A stretch of 64,000 bases of DNA, taken from the NCBI RefSeq assembly GCF_950295315.1, contig NW_026647184.1, forward strand, positions 5,001 to 69,000, in the 5' to 3' direction. Below the pieces are notes generated by a model. It had not been told where the DNA came from. It was given only the letters and a program-made list of their open reading frames with translations, and did not search any database. Positions 11,731 through 23,250 of this stretch are shown piece after piece. The position numbers and the translations under genes are program-made. Origin of the DNA: Erinaceus europaeus. Lineage: Eukaryota > Chordata > Mammalia > Eulipotyphla > Erinaceidae. The first letter of the stretch is position 1, and every line of letters starts with the position of its first letter.

Positions 11731-11820
11731 CCTAAACCCTAGCCCTAACCTTAACATCCCTAACAACCATTAAGCTAGCAACCCTAACCCCAACCCTAAC
11801 CCTAATTTCTAACCCTAAAC
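11731..11820. repeat. Interstitial telomere-like (CCCTAA)n tract
   Basis: The segment contains CCTAAACCCTAGCCCTAACC, then after about 20 degenerate bases ACCCTAACCCCAACCCTAAC followed by CCTAATTTCTAACCCTAAAC. The hexamer CCCTAA or one-base variants account for most of about 90 bp. It sits 40 bp beyond a truncated SINE and is not at a sequence end, so it is an interstitial tract and not a chromosome terminus. Confidence 0.85.
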
Positions 11821-13849
11821 TGCAAATATCCTAAACTCAATATTTTTTTCTGTTCTCTGGTGCATTCTGCTAAATGTCCACAAGAGGGCGACAGAACACC
11901 ACTATTCTGTACATTTAAACATGTTAATTTCACAGGTTACGTACACAGTTATTATATGTATGAAATGTGTGAAGGTGGTTGCTGAAAGTGATCAAGCGCT
12001 GAGGCTCTGACAACAGCACAAGAGTGATAAGGGGAGTGATAAAGACACTGAAGACCTACTCTAACACTCATATAAAGCTTCTCTAACCAAACACAACCAT
12101 ATGTTTTGGTTGGGTGCGTGTGGAAATGGCTATATGCACTGAACTCACAGATTATATTTGTGCTATATATGGGGTGAACAATCTGTTTGCAATAGCCTTG
12201 ATGCCAATACTTTGAGTCAGATAATATTTTTGTGGCAGGGAGGGCTAAAACTGAGAGGACTCACATGTGCAACATGAAAGCTCTTGGGTGTTTAAAAAAA
12301 TTCTATCAGGAATTAAGAGGAAAAGAGATTTGAGACAAGTATTTGTATGAGAGACAGCCAAACATATAACCACCATCAGGGTTATAAGTAGTATTTGAAT
12401 ACTGGCTTGAACATTCATCTGAACTTAACCTCTAATGCAAACTCTTCAAATTCAAACTCAGACATATTCCCTTATCTACACACATACTTTCTAAAAACAA
12501 GTTTCTAACTCACAGAATGTGTGCTTGTAGACCTCTAAAGTTGAGATGACATAGAATATAAAGCCTGATGCCACAAGAGGAAATTACAGGGCCCATAACT
12601 GCTACCATCTGTGTGCCAAATAATTTTGGTTAACACTTCCAGAAAGAGAGAAAAGTTAATGGAAGATAACTAGAAGGCTGTGAGCCCCAGTTCAAACTTA
12701 AAACCTAAAACTAACCATACACCTGTTTAACTCTCTCAACTATTCTCACTACTCCTTACCTTTTTTTGATGAGGTCCGAAGTTTTTTTTTTCTGTGCCTG
12801 AAAGGAGCAGCACCTACCTTCACAATGGTTTTAGGAATTCAGATCCTGTTGAAAAACAAGATACAATACCCACCCTAGATGAGTGTATTGTAGCTCAGTG
12901 TGTGTGTGTGTCTGTGTGTCTGTGTGTCTGTGTGTGTGTGTGTGTGTGTGTGTCTGTGTGTCTGTGTGTCTGTGTGTCAGGTGATTATGTCTCTGTGTTA
13001 AGGGATTCATTATTACCAAATAATGCTCACCACACATTACCAAAAAGTAGTAAGTTTGGGTGGTAGCTCACTTGCAAAAATGCAGGCTACATGTGTAAGT
13101 AATGAACTTTGAGGCACAGTCCCAAATAAAGGGGGTTGCTTTGTGAGTTCTTGAGGAGTGCTAGTTGGTTCCATTCTTTGCCTCTCAAACACTCTCAAAA
13201 AAGGAAGAAAAAAATAAAAAATGGCTATTATGAGCACTGACATTGCTTCAGAATGTGAGTTCCATCAATAAACCTGTTACAAAAAATAACAAAATATGTT
13301 ACAGTACTTAGGGAGAAAACTGGTAGAGCAGCAAACTGTTATGTCCATTTCTGCTGCCTCATGAGAAATACAAAAGAAGTTGATTAAAATGTTTTCTAAA
13401 GGGTAGTATTATCTCTACAGATATCTCTAATAGTGATGTAATTTATGTAAACAGAGATAAGATTGGAATCTTGTCATTTTGGGGGTAAAGGATAAAATGG
13501 GGCAGAAAATGTAAGTCATGTTTCCATGTCGCTATGGTGAATATCTAAATGCTCCCGTAGTCTACTTGAATCTATTACAGTTTGAGGATTCAGATTAGAA
13601 CAGGTCATTATAACAAAACATTGTTAAACTGCAACAATAGAAAAATATTTGAAACATAAAAAAAGCAGTCGAACTAACAATGCAAACCACAGTACCCTCA
13701 CAACAAAGCCAATGAAAATAAACTTCATGGCCTTATGAGTTAAATATTTCAAAACTATGAAAGAGAATAATCTTAAAATATGGAATCTTACAGCCTTATC
13801 ACCTAGCAAGATACAGGAAAAAGGAAGTAGATAGCCTAAACACACCAAT
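11821..13849. other. Gene-free interval with a TG microsatellite
   Basis: I see no gene or clear interspersed repeat. A (TG)n tract with TC interruptions (TGTCTGTGTGTC) lies at about 12898-12978; open frames of Cys-Val or Thr-His repeats across it are artefacts. The sequence is AT-rich with no CpG clustering. Confidence 0.6.
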
Positions 13850-14029
13850 CACAACTGCAAAAATGGATATAGTCATCAAGCTTTGGCAAGATTCAGCACT
13901 CAACGTGAAAAGGAACTGAAACCATTAGCCTAAAGTCTTTAACTCTCACCATTACTATTCTCCATAGCCCTGATAAGACTTCAACAGTACAATCATGCAA
14001 GCCGGCCTATCAAAGAAAGTAATATTCCT
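13850..14029. repeat. Paralogue of the patch at 200-355
   Basis: TTGGCAAGATTCAGCACTCA, TCAACAGTACAATCATGC and TATCAAAGAAAGTAATA match the left end of the window with small changes. Here the patch abuts a CCAAT array directly, while at the left end about 790 bp separate them. Confidence 0.65.
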
Positions 14030-16000
14030 TGGCTGGAATCTGATTTGCAATTAAAAGGAAGCATGCTCAACAACGGGCACCTCTGGGTTTCCATTAGTGG
14101 GCTTCCTTCAAAATGCCTACCCACTGTTAACTGCCCAGTAACTATAGGTCAGAGACTTAGGACATGCCTAGAATGCCTGCCATCAATCTCATTGGCCATT
14201 GTCCTTGGACATGCCCAGGAGGATCAGTTATTAATTATAATTATATCAGCCTAGTTATAGATTGGCAAGTGGTGTTGAGAACTGCCACCAGACCTCCTGG
14301 CTCACATGACAGCCTCTTAAAGACCTGCCCATGAGCCCCTTCTAGTGAAATCAGATTGGGCTGGGTTCAAGACAAGTCACCAAAACCCCATTTCTGGGCT
14401 CCGATTGCTAGGCAACTTTCTGAGGACTGCCCTCTAGTAGGCCAGTTCTTAAGGTATGCCCATAATGTCATCACTCCCTCTGGGGCACCACTAGCTGCTC
14501 ATTGGACAGCATCCATGTGGCCCACCTGCAAAGCAATTCAGCTGGAGCCTGATAGGATGCCTTATCAAGGGATTCCTCCCCAGAACAGGCAACTGGGCTC
14601 TCATTGACAGGATGCTCCCTGAAGCCCACCCTCACAACACTGCCTGTGCTGATAGACTTCCTTGTGCCAAGTCACTGAAGGTCACTGCTCCTGTTCTTTG
14701 ATTGGCCAGCAGTCTAGAGGTGTTGGTATGCATGAGACCCCTTCTGTTTCATTGGGTTTAAATCTCCCCTGCTTAACACTATTCTATTTACATAACCACT
14801 TCATTCTATTTACATAACCACTGTTAACAAGTTCCACCCACCCTCCAGGGCATTTGTGGTTCAGTGATAGGATTCTCACCTAATCTGCCCCCTCTTTGTC
14901 ACACTCTGATTTTCAGTCACTTTTCTCTCCACCCTCTCTATGTCACATCCTGTTTCCACCTTACTTGGCAAGTATATATAAAGACAGCATTGTGAGTTTT
15001 ACAGTACTTGAGTTTAGCTTAGCTCATCTTAGATTGTGCTGCGTCCTGCATGAATAAAGAGATACTGCCTACAGCTCAACCATAAGTCCCTGGTCATCTG
15101 TTATTCGCCCGTGAAGCCATCCCGGCGAAAACAACATAACCCATCGAAAACAACAGAGAGGTACGCCCAGACAGCACTCAACTCTTGCTCATTAATGTCA
15201 GTCCCAAGGACCTCCTGCTGTATGCTGACTGGCCTATTTCTGCAAACACAACACCCACAACTCCTATATAGGCTCATATTGCTGCACTGTTTTCTGAGGC
15301 CGCTCCTCTACATAGTGCCTATGCTCTGATAGGCCAGGCTCTTTGGACATGCCCAGAGACCAAGCTGGCACTACACTTGGCCACTGATTCTAGGGCACTT
15401 ACCCTATGCCTCAGCATCACACTTCTTTTGTCCCCTTGTGGACACTCAGCACAGTGCAGCTGAGCATGGGAATTCACAAGCCCTCAATGGAGTCTTACTA
15501 GAAAGAGAAACTCCATACACTTTGAAAGCCAAATGGGAAAGCCCTACACACTAGAGGAAAGAACAGATGTCATATGGGAGCCTATGTGCAATACAAACCT
15601 TGACATCCATGGGGCAAAAAGCCTGAGCTCTCCTCATTCTGTAAAATCTCTACACAAAATTATGTGCCTAGCTGCCACATTGTGGACACACAGCAGAATG
15701 CAGCTGAGCTCCCCCCATGGCATGCTCAATTGAGCCTTCACAGAAAACTACATAAAGCATGGGAATGGGAAGAAGAAAGGTGCAGATCTCTTTGGAGAAG
15801 AAACAGTATCCAGAATCCAATACCATTCATCTATGCAAAAGCACTTGTGAGAGTGAACTGCCTTTGCCATGGCACAACCCAGGTTCAAGGCCAGTCCCTA
15901 AGACACTGAAACAGGCTTTTGTACTGTGGGATACTTCTCTGTATCTCTCTATCTCTCTCTGTTTCTGCCTATCATACTCTGATTTTCTGATTTTCTCTCC
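14030..16000 (+). repeat. CCAAT/GC-box array with trailer, interrupted by an LTR
   Basis: The array spans about 14030-15415 with a 435-bp LTR inserted at 14721. Cores include CTCATTGGCCATTGTCC, CAGATTGGGCTGG, GTGATT-like variants and GCTCATTGGACAGC. The trailer (15420-16000) has CCCTTGTGGACACTCAGCA, GGGAATTCACAAGCCCTCAA and GCCACATTGTGGACACACAG. The trailer end (TATCATACTCTGATTTTC) is degraded. Confidence 0.75.
14721..15155 (+). mobile_element. Solo LTR, class II (ERV2/IAP-like) type
   Basis: The 435-bp element has ends TGTTG and CAACA (5-bp inverted repeats). Its flanks are TAGAGG (14715-14720) and GAGAGG (15156-15161), a 6-bp duplication with one mismatch. The array copy at about 7498 reads CAGTCTAGAGGTACGCCC uninterrupted, which is the empty site. 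Inside lie TATATATAAAG at about 14973-14983, AATAAA at 15053-15058 and the U5 stretch CCTGGTCATCTGTTATTCGC then CCGTGAAGCCATCCCGGC, which closely matches the minus-strand LTR at 26607-26917. No internal viral region is present. Confidence 0.9.
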
Positions 16001-16047
16001 TTAATGTAAATGAAATATTAAATTTTTCCATATAAGAATGGAATTTT

Positions 16048-16245
16048 AGGGGAGTTGGGTGGTAGTGCAGCGGGTTGGGCACAGGTGGTGCAAAGGACCT
16101 GCATAAGGAATGTGGTTCGAGACCATGGCTACCCATCTGCAGGAGTCGCCGCAGGTCTCTGCCTCTCTCTCCCTGTCTTCACCTCCTCTCTGTATTCTCT
16201 CAGCCCTATCCAACAAGAACAACAACAACTTCAAGAACGATAAAG
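16048..16245 (+). mobile_element. Hedgehog-type SINE, diverged
   Basis: It reads GGGAGTTGGGTGGTAGTGCA, GTGGTTCGAGACC (B box), GCAGGAGTCGCCGCAGGTC with a deletion of the repeated TTCACAGGCGGTGAAGC part, and CCCTATCCAACAAGAACAA. It directly abuts the next SINE. Confidence 0.8.
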
Positions 16246-16515
16246 AGGGAGTCGGGCTGTAGAGCAGAGGGTTAAGTGCAGGTGGCGCAAAGCACAAGGA
16301 CCGGCATAAGGATCCTGGTTCGAGCCCCGGCTCCCCACCTGCAGGGGAGTTGCTTCACAGGCGGTGAAGCAGGTCTGCAGGTGTCTATCTTTCTCTCCTC
16401 CTCTCTGTCTTCCCCTCCTCTCTCCATTTCTCTGTCCTATCCAACAACGACAACAACAATAATAACTACAACATTAAAACAAGAGCAACAAAGGGAATAA
16501 ATAAAATAAATATTT
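16246..16515 (+). mobile_element. Full-length hedgehog-type SINE
   Basis: It begins GGGAGTCGGGCTGTAGAGCA and has GGTTCGAGCCCCGGCTCC, TTCACAGGCGGTGAAGC, CTGCAGGTGTCTATCTTTC, CCTATCCAACAACGACAAC and an AATAAATAAAAT tail. It is close to the apparent consensus, so probably one of the younger copies here. It inserted into or beside the tail of the preceding SINE. Confidence 0.9.
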
Positions 16516-16679
16516 GAAAAAAAGTAGGGGACTTTGATCAGGTCCCTCTAAAAAAAAAAAAGAACAAGGGAAACAAAAAGTAAATATATATTTTTTAAAA
16601 AACAATGGAACTTTAGGGACAGGGGCACTGTTGCAGCTGGCTAAGGTAACATAGAATGATGCACAGGGTACAGAGTAGA

Positions 16680-16990
16680 AAATGCAACTTCTTGGGTGTT
16701 GGGCTGTAGTGCAATGGGTTTAGTACATACAGCCTAAAGTGCAGAGTCCGGCCTAAGGATCCCGTTTTCAGCCCCCTGCTCCGTACCTGCAAGGTGTTGC
16801 TACTTTCTCTCACCCAGTTTTCATTTCTCTTTCCTATCCATGACAACCACATGAATAACAATAATAACCACAAAAATTATTTCTAAAAAAGGGCAACAAA
16901 AATAGGGGGAATAGCCTCCAGGAGCAGTAGATTCAAGATGCAGTCACCAAGAGCCAGCAATTCTAGAGGAAAAAATGCACCTTACACAGC
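16680..16990 (+). mobile_element. Diverged SINE with extended tail
   Basis: GGTGTTGGGCTGTAGTGCAA, AAGGATCCCGTTTTCAGCC and CCTATCCATGACAACC mark an old SINE. It is followed by ATAGCCTCCAGGAGCAGTAG, a 3' extension (with CAGCAATAACCCTGGAG in other copies) that also follows the SINEs at 25280 and 34690. The extension may therefore define a SINE subfamily with a longer 3' part. Confidence 0.65.
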
Positions 16991-17875
16991 CTATAATGAT
17001 CCTGGATCCATATTCTAAGTGGGATAAAATAGAAAAGCTAGCAAGGGTGGGGATGGAATACTGAGTTCTGATGTTGGGAATTGTGTTGAATTAAATCCCT
17101 CTCATCCTATGTTCTGGCCAATATTTCCCCTTTATAAGTAAAAATTTAAAAAAGAAGTCATAACATTTATACCAACACTTCTGCAAATGTCATTTCCCCC
17201 TAAGCATGATCAACCCACAGCAATGGCAAATTACATAAAACAGACTATATAAAAAGCAGTTATGTTGATCAACCACAGTTAACATCATCTAATATAAGAA
17301 ACTTGTTTGAAAGGAAAACCAGGCATGCATAATAAGTTATTTCATGTAAACACATTAGCAAAGACACAGTGAAACATAGTCCAGAATGACAAAACACTTT
17401 CACAATTAAATTCTTATCAATAACCTCGAAATCAAAAAAAAGGCCAGAGACATTTTTTAAAAAATATTTATTGATGTGGTGTAGTGCAGGTTAGGATGAT
17501 ACTTGGAAGACAATAGAACAGGTATGCATGAGGTTCTGAAACTGATAGAGAACTACAATGATATTCTGTTTTTTTCAGAGAGGTAAGCAGAAAGAAAATC
17601 CAGAGTATGACCCCGAATGACTAGTGAAGGATTGAACTTTCAACCTCATAAAGACAACTACTATACTCAATTTGAAAGACACACACCTTTTGATACATGA
17701 ATTAGTTTTGTGTAAAACAGTTTTGTAGGCCATATCAGGAGAATTTAATGAAGTAGCACTGCAGGTATCTCTGAATCTCCCTATCCCAACCTCCCTATTC
17801 TTCTTAATATCTCAGCATCAAATGATAAATAAAGAGAACATTTTAAATAGCAGACATTATAAATAAGAAAGGTAT
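16991..17875. other. Gene-free interval
   Basis: AT-rich sequence with no open frame of note, no CpG cluster and no repeat family that I recognise. Confidence 0.6.
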
Positions 17876-18060
17876 GGGGGTATTTGGTGCAAGACCTGGT
17901 TATGTACACACATTACAGTGATCAAGAACCCAGTAAAATACCATGGTCCCCACTAGCAGGGGAGGAGCTTCATGCATGTGGAAGAAGGGCTCTAGGTATG
18001 TGTCATTTCTATCCACACTCCCCTATCAACTTCTTACTCTCATATAATACATAAAACAGT
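17876..18060 (+). mobile_element. Diverged SINE, second type
   Basis: It reads TTTGGTGCAAGACCTGGTTA, CATTACAGTGATCAAGAACC, ATGGTCCCCACTAGCAGGGG and GGGCTCTAGGTATGTGTC. It resembles the elements at 19155 and 39718, with the landmark GGTTAAGTGCACACA in better copies. Confidence 0.6.
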
Positions 18061-18077
18061 TTTTTTAAATAAAAATG

Positions 18078-18355
18078 AAAGGGAGTGGGGCGTTAGCACA
18101 GCAGGTTAACTGCAGGTGGCACAAAGTACAAGGACTGGTCTAAGGATCCCAGTTCAAGACCTCGGCTCCCCACCTACAGAGGAGTTGCCTCACAAGCAGT
18201 GAAACAGGTCTGTAGGCGTCTTTCTCTCCCCCTCTCTGTCTTCTCCTCTCTCCATTTCTGTCTGTCCTATGCAGCAATGATGACTACAACAATAAAAATA
18301 ACAAAATGGAATAAATATTTTTAAAATAGATAAATAAATAAAAACAAATAAAAAT
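18078..18355 (+). mobile_element. Hedgehog-type SINE
   Basis: GGGAGTGGGGCGTTAGCACA, CAGTTCAAGACCTCGGCTCC (B box), CAGTGAAACAGGTCTGTAGG and GTCCTATGCAGCAATGATG are followed by an (ATAAATAA)n tail. It is moderately diverged. Confidence 0.85.
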
Positions 18356-19480
18356 GAAAAAGAAATTTAAACTGCAAACCTGTAAAATGTCATATACACT
18401 GGAGGCCAAGTACAGAACAAAAATTTATAAAGGTAGTGCAATTGGAACCCTAAAGTAAATGGTACATTTTGTAATTACTGTTTACAATATTTATACACCT
18501 GCTGATTAGTGAAAAAATATACTTAGCACCTCACTACCTAATGCTATGATGTATTGCTACTGGGACCTTTTGCTTAGCAATCATCCAGGCTATGAAAGGT
18601 TTCCCCAACATTCCCTTGGTGTTTTCAGAGTGTTCTCACACCCTCGCCCAACTTTCAAAGTTCTTACCTTGTCCAGTAGTTCCATGTTGTGACAGATGAG
18701 AATTCATAAATATTGAATCCCGTGAGCCAGGACTGCATGCCAAGTCTGTAAAGAAAAGCACACAAACATAAAACATCACAGTAGCTGATAGCAATGCAAG
18801 ACATGTCAAACTCAGTAACACACTTAGGCAGGTTTCTGTGCTGTAGTCTATCTCTCTCCCTCTCTCTCTTCCCTTCTCTTCATTGGCATGTGAGTGTGTG
18901 CTTGGGTGTGCTGTTCTATTTTTATTTCCCTTTATAAGTGGTTGGAGACTGAAAAATTTGAAAGCATGGAGAGAAAGATATACACTTGCAGCCCTAGTCT
19001 AACATTTGTGAAGCTTTCTCCCTGAAGGTGGGGAACCTAAAACCTTGCACACCTCAATGTGTACACTTATCCACTTATGTGAGAGATAAAAGGGGATTAA
19101 GGAAGAATACTAGTTATAGAATCTGATTTAAAAGAATCTCCCTGGGATTCAAAAACAATCTGAGGACCAGGTGGTAGCACACCTGGTTAAATGCACACAT
19201 ACAATGAACAAAAAGACCAAGGTTGAACATCCTGGTCTTCACCTGCAGGGGTAAAGTTTAACAAGTAGTGAAGAGGGCTGCATATGTTTCAGTCTCTTTC
19301 CACTCTCTTATTTCCTCCTTCACTCACTGTCTCTATATATGAAAAGTTAAATATTTTAAACAGAGTGAACCCAATCTCTAATGTTAAAAAAGTATTAAAA
19401 CAATTAACAATTAAAAGTATATGGCAAGAACTGGGAGAGAAATGCAATAGAATGACTACTGAAGAAGCCTGAAGTCTTAG
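18356..19480. other. Mostly unassigned DNA with two old repeat pieces
   Basis: Bases 18356-18830 show nothing that I recognise. About 18835-19130 resembles the end of the CCAAT-array trailer and the stretch after it (CTTCATTGGCATGTGAGTG, GCCCTAGTCTAACATTTGTG). About 19155-19370 is a second-type SINE (GGACCAGGTGGTAGCACACC, TTCACCTGCAGGGGTAAAG). Confidence 0.55.
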
Positions 19481-19742
19481 TCCCTCTCTTGTGCTTCCCT
19501 CTTGTGGACACTCAGCAGAATGCAGCTGAGCAAGAGAATTCACAAACTCCCCATGGTGAAGCCCCATCCACTTGGAAAGCCAAATTCGGAATCCCCATAC
19601 CTAAGAGGAAAGAACAGATGTCTAGGGGAGTCTATGTGTAATTCAAACCTTGACATGCACCGGGGACAAATCCTGAGCTCTCACTGCACAAAATCTCTAC
19701 AGTTATGTGCTTTGCTGCCTCCTTGTTGTAATAAAACAGAAT
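19480..19742 (+). repeat. CCAAT-array trailer fragment without array
   Basis: CCCTCTTGTGGACACTCAGC, AGAGAATTCACAAACTCCC, CCACTTGGAAAGCCAAAT and CAAATCCTGAGCTCTC match the trailer segment downstream of the arrays (for example 50730-50990). No CCAAT units precede it, so the trailer can exist on its own or the array was lost. Confidence 0.7.
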
Positions 19743-19885
19743 GAGGGGAGTCGGGCAATAGCACAGTGGGTTAAGTGCATGTGGCGCAGAGCACAAGGAC
19801 CTGTATTAGGATCCCACCTGCTACCCACCTGTAGGGGAGTCACCTCACAGGCTGTGAAGCAGATCTGCAGGTGTCTATCTGAAAA
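19743..19885 (+). mobile_element. Hedgehog-type SINE, 3' truncated
   Basis: GGGGAGTCGGGCAATAGCACA and TTAAGTGCATGTGGCGCAG lead to a B-box region altered to GGATCCCACCTGCTACCC. After CTGCAGGTGTCTATCTG the sequence leaves the SINE, so the pyrimidine body and tail are missing. Confidence 0.8.
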
Positions 19886-20212
19886 TAATCTGAAATAATC
19901 TGAAAAATAAAGATATCAACATACTCAAACAGATATGTAGGATATATTCTTCACAAGCCACTGTCATTACACCAGAATAAGAGTCTTATCAAAATCCTAC
20001 AGTACAATGATTTAAAATAATTAATTCTATTAATTATGTAGATTAAGAAACTTTAAACAAAGCCCAATGTGATTTGATATACTCAGTCTTTAAATTAGAA
20101 TGAAAATAGCATTGTAAAAAGATAGATGTTTTTGAAAGCAGTCTTAATATCTATTCCTGAAATCAACATCAAGTTTAGAATAATTAATTTATCTAGTATT
20201 GCTTTATCATTT

Positions 20213-20484
20213 TTTAAAATATTTATTTTATTTATGTATTCCCTTTTATTGCCCTTGTTGTTTTATTGTTGTAGTTATTATTGTTGTTGTTGGATAGGGC
20301 AGAGAGAAATGGAGAGAGGAGGGGAAGACAGAGAGGAGGAGAGAAAGACACCTGCACCTGCTTCACCTCCTGTGAAGCGACTCCCCTGCAGGTGGGGAGC
20401 CAGGGTTCGAACCTGGATCCTTATGCTGGTCCTTGTGCTTTGCGCCACCTGCACCTAACCTGCTCCGCTACAGCCCGACTCCCT
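20213..20484 (-). mobile_element. Hedgehog-type SINE, minus strand, near consensus
   Basis: On the plus strand a T-rich tail (TTTATTTTATTTATG) is followed by GTTGTTGTTGGATAGGGCAG, GACTCCCCTGCAGGTGGGG, GGGTTCGAACCTGGATCC (B box) and a clean 5' end at CTACAGCCCGACTCCC. It is absent from the duplicate unit at 22380-22450, so it inserted after, or was carried in with, a change specific to unit A. Confidence 0.9.
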
Positions 20485-21398
20485 GCTTTATAATTTTTAT
20501 TCATTCCTTTATGGGATATAGATTACAAAAAAAACAGGGAAAGGCAAGATAGAGTACTTCACCACTTACCATGCTCCTACTCTGCAGTTGGGGACAAGGG
20601 TTCTTGATCAGAAATCCTCAGAAATGCTAACATGTTGTCAGTGAACTGTGGCACCACCTGTGCTCTCCCACAATGCTTTTTATTGAAACTTTATTGCAAA
20701 TACCAGAAACAACTGTTTCTCACAGATATTATCAGTTAAACCCAAATAGCTAATCCCTGGCAGATCTAAGCGCCTAGCGTGGCCCTCAGCAGGCACATTG
20801 CAGCCCTCATCAGAAGCATGGCGGGGCAGCAGGTGGGGGAACTGAAGATGGGGGAGGGGGATTCAGCATGGCCGGCTCCACGCTCCTGAGCGCCCATGCC
20901 CTGGGGACAGCCTCCCAGACCAGCCTCAAGGTCTAGGGGACACGTGCCCGCCGGGTGCGCCCCTTCCAGTCACCCCCCACGCAGAGCAGAGCTCAGGGGC
21001 CCCGCAAGCTCCTAGTGGGACTGACGGGATATCAGCAACCACGTGCTCCTCCGCTGGGGGAGGTGCGGTGTGCCCCCTCTCCCCAGGGACCTTGGCCTTG
21101 GCCAGAGAGCTACTCCTGGGAGCAGCAACTCGTGGGCCTGACCCGCCAGAAGTCTGAGGCGTCAGCCACCCTGCTCGATCCCTCCGGGAGGTTTCTAAAG
21201 CCCCCGACCTGGGTGTCCCGGCCAAGCGGAGCCCGAATCAACCCGGGTGACCACCCAGGGCCGGGCGCAGGATTCATAGGCCCCAAGTTCAGGCCACCAT
21301 GCCGCGGTCACCACGAAGGATGGCTGCTCAGAGGACCTACCAACCGCCTGGCGCCACCTTCCCTCCCGCCCCTGTTGCTCCACGCCCTGGACACTCAC

Positions 21399-22040
21399 CT
21401 CGCACTCTAGTCTGGGCTCTCCACCGCAGCCTTCCAGCTCCCTTCTTTGGCCACACGGAGGGAAACGAGGCAAAAAAGTAAAAAAACAGGTGGGGGTACC
21501 GCATAATGGTTATGCAAAAGAGACTTTCATGCCTGAGGCTCTCAAGTCCCAGGTTCAATCGCCCACACCACCATAAGCCAGAGCTGAGCAGTGCTCTGCT
21601 AAAAAAAATTAATAAAAATAAATAAAAGGGGGGTTCCTGTTCCGCAGCAGGCAGAGTGATGGAAGTGAAGCCGAGGGGCATGGGCTGAACGCAGCGCCCA
21701 GAACTCCCTGGAGGGGCACGGGAGGAGGTGGCGCCAGAGCCAAGACCCCGGTGGGGGAACAAAGAGGGAGCCTAGCTGAGGCCACGCTACCTGACTGTCG
21801 GGAGACAGCCACGGGGGGGAGGCCTCTGCCGGGACACCTGGGGAGGAGCCACCACCACTGGGCAGGAGGTGGCGCAGGAGAGGGTGCAGGACCGCATGGA
21901 GAAGCTGTGCGGGGGCAGGACTGTGCCGCAGGAGGAAGGTGAGCCGGCTGCAGCCCGCGGGGCAGGCAATGAGTCCCACGTGGGATTAATTGCTTGAAGA
22001 GGGAGCCCCGCCCACCCCCCGTGCTGCGCCATTGGCCCAG
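21399..22040 (-). promoter_or_regulatory. Candidate CpG-island promoter and first exon, unit A
   Basis: Read on the minus strand from 22040: GGCCAATGGCGC (CCAAT box), the GC box GGGCGGGGCTCC, an AT patch TTAATCCC, then CpG-rich sequence to the donor GAG|GTGAGTGT (21399/21398). The segment between contains a SINE-like insert (21480-21625) and about 240 bp absent from the homologous block at 39 kb, where CCAAT box and donor are only about 220 bp apart. The exon end is recognisable in all full blocks by GAGCCCAGACT. That it is transcribed is inference only. Confidence 0.4.
21485..21625 (+). mobile_element. tRNA-derived SINE, CATAATGGTTATGC type
   Basis: CCGCATAATGGTTATGCAAAA (A-box region), GTCCCAGGTTCAATCGCCC (B box), CCATAAGCCAGAGCTGAGCA and an AATAAAAATAAATAAAA tail. 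It was duplicated with its host segment (23338-23482), so it is older than the A/B duplication. Confidence 0.8.
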
Positions 22041-22229
22041 GTGCAGGCGGCGGAGGAGGGGCTGATGGCTGGCCATGAATATTCACCTTGAATGTGGCCA
22101 TGGCGCCCCTCCCAACCCCGCCTACAGCCATGAGCTGGCCCCTAGGGGTCCTGCAGCCTGCCTGCAAGCCTGCTCCCCAGTCCCAAGCCAAGGCAACAAC
22201 TTATTCTATTAATTATGTAGATTAGGAAA

Positions 22230-22362
22230 TGTTAGAGCAGAGGATAGATAGCATAATAGTTATGCAAAGAGACTCTCATGCCTGAGGCTCCAAAGTCCCA
22301 GGCTCAATCCCCCGCACCACCATAAGCCAGAGCTGAGCAGTGCTCCGGTTAAAAAAAAAAAA
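22230..22362 (+). mobile_element. SINE, CATAATGGTTATGC type, specific to unit B
   Basis: AGCATAATAGTTATGCAAAG, AAAGTCCCAGGCTCAATCCC and CCATAAGCCAGAGCTGAGCA end in an A run. In unit A the flanking text runs straight on (AGATTAAGAAACTTTAAACA), so this copy inserted after the duplication or was lost from A. Confidence 0.8.
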
Positions 22363-23250
22363 AAACTTTAAACAAAACCCAATGCGATTTGATATACTGT
22401 CTTTAAATTAGTCAAAATAGCACTGTAATAAAATATATGTGCTTTACCACTTATTAAGCTCCTACTCTTCAGTTGGGGTGTAGGGTGCTTGATGGGAAAA
22501 CCTCAGAAATGCTAACATGTCAGTGAACTGTGTGCTCTCCCACAATGCTTTTTATTGAAACTTTACTGCAAATACCAGAAACACCTATTTCTCACAGATA
22601 TTATCAGTTAAACCCAAATAGCTAATCCTCCGCAAGTATAAGGGCCTCCCCCGGCCCTCAGGAGGTACATTGCAGCCCTCATCAGAAGCATGGCGGGGCA
22701 GCAGGTGGGGGGAACTGAAGATGGGGGAGGGGGATTCAGCATGGCCGGCTCCACCTGAGCATCCATGCCCTGGGGACAGCCTCCCAGACCAGCCTCGAGG
22801 TCTAGGGGACACGTGCCCGCCGGGTGCGCCCCTTCCAGTCACCCCCACGCAGAGCCGAGCTCAGGGGCCCCGCAAACTCCTACTGGGACGGGCGGGATAT
22901 CAGCCACCACGTGCTCCTCCGCTGGGGGAGGTGCGGTGGGCCCCCTCTCCCCTGGGACCTTGGCCTTGGCCAGAGAGCTACTCCTGGGCCTGACCCGCCA
23001 GAAGTCTGAGGCGTCAGACACCCTGCTCGATCCCTCCGGGAGGTTTCTAAAGCCCCCGACCTGGGTGTCCCGGCCAAGCGGAGCCCGAATCAACCCGGGT
23101 GACCACCCAGGGCCGGGCGCAGGATTCATGGGCCCCAAGTTCAGGCCACCACGCCGCGGTCACCGCGAAGGATGGTGGCTCAGAGGACATACCAACCGCA
23201 TGGCGCCACCTTCCCTCCCGCCCCTGTTGCTCCACGCCCTGGACACTCAC

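Larger units (their letters stand above)
20020..22199 (-). repeat. GC-rich duplicated unit A
   Basis: The left part (20020-20128 and 20556-20800) is AT-rich and collinear with 22200-22660. The right part (20800-22199) is GC- and CpG-rich and collinear with 22660-24010. Unit A carries a 400-bp insertion containing a SINE (20213-20484) that unit B lacks. On the minus strand it has a CCAAT box at 22031-22035 beside CCCCGCCCACC, and a splice donor GAG|GTGAGTGT at 21398/21399. Minus- and plus-strand open frames of 60-155 codons are abundant but expected at this base composition. A duplicated promoter and first exon is possible; I do not recognise the gene. Confidence 0.75.

Noticed and set aside
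11731..11820. A true chromosome end
   Set aside because: The tract is short, degenerate and embedded in ordinary sequence on both sides.
12794..13066. Cys/Val-rich open frame over the TG microsatellite
   Set aside because: It is an artefact of (TG)n translation; the same applies to (CA)n and (TA)n frames at 43.6, 44.9, 53.4 and 53.9 kb.
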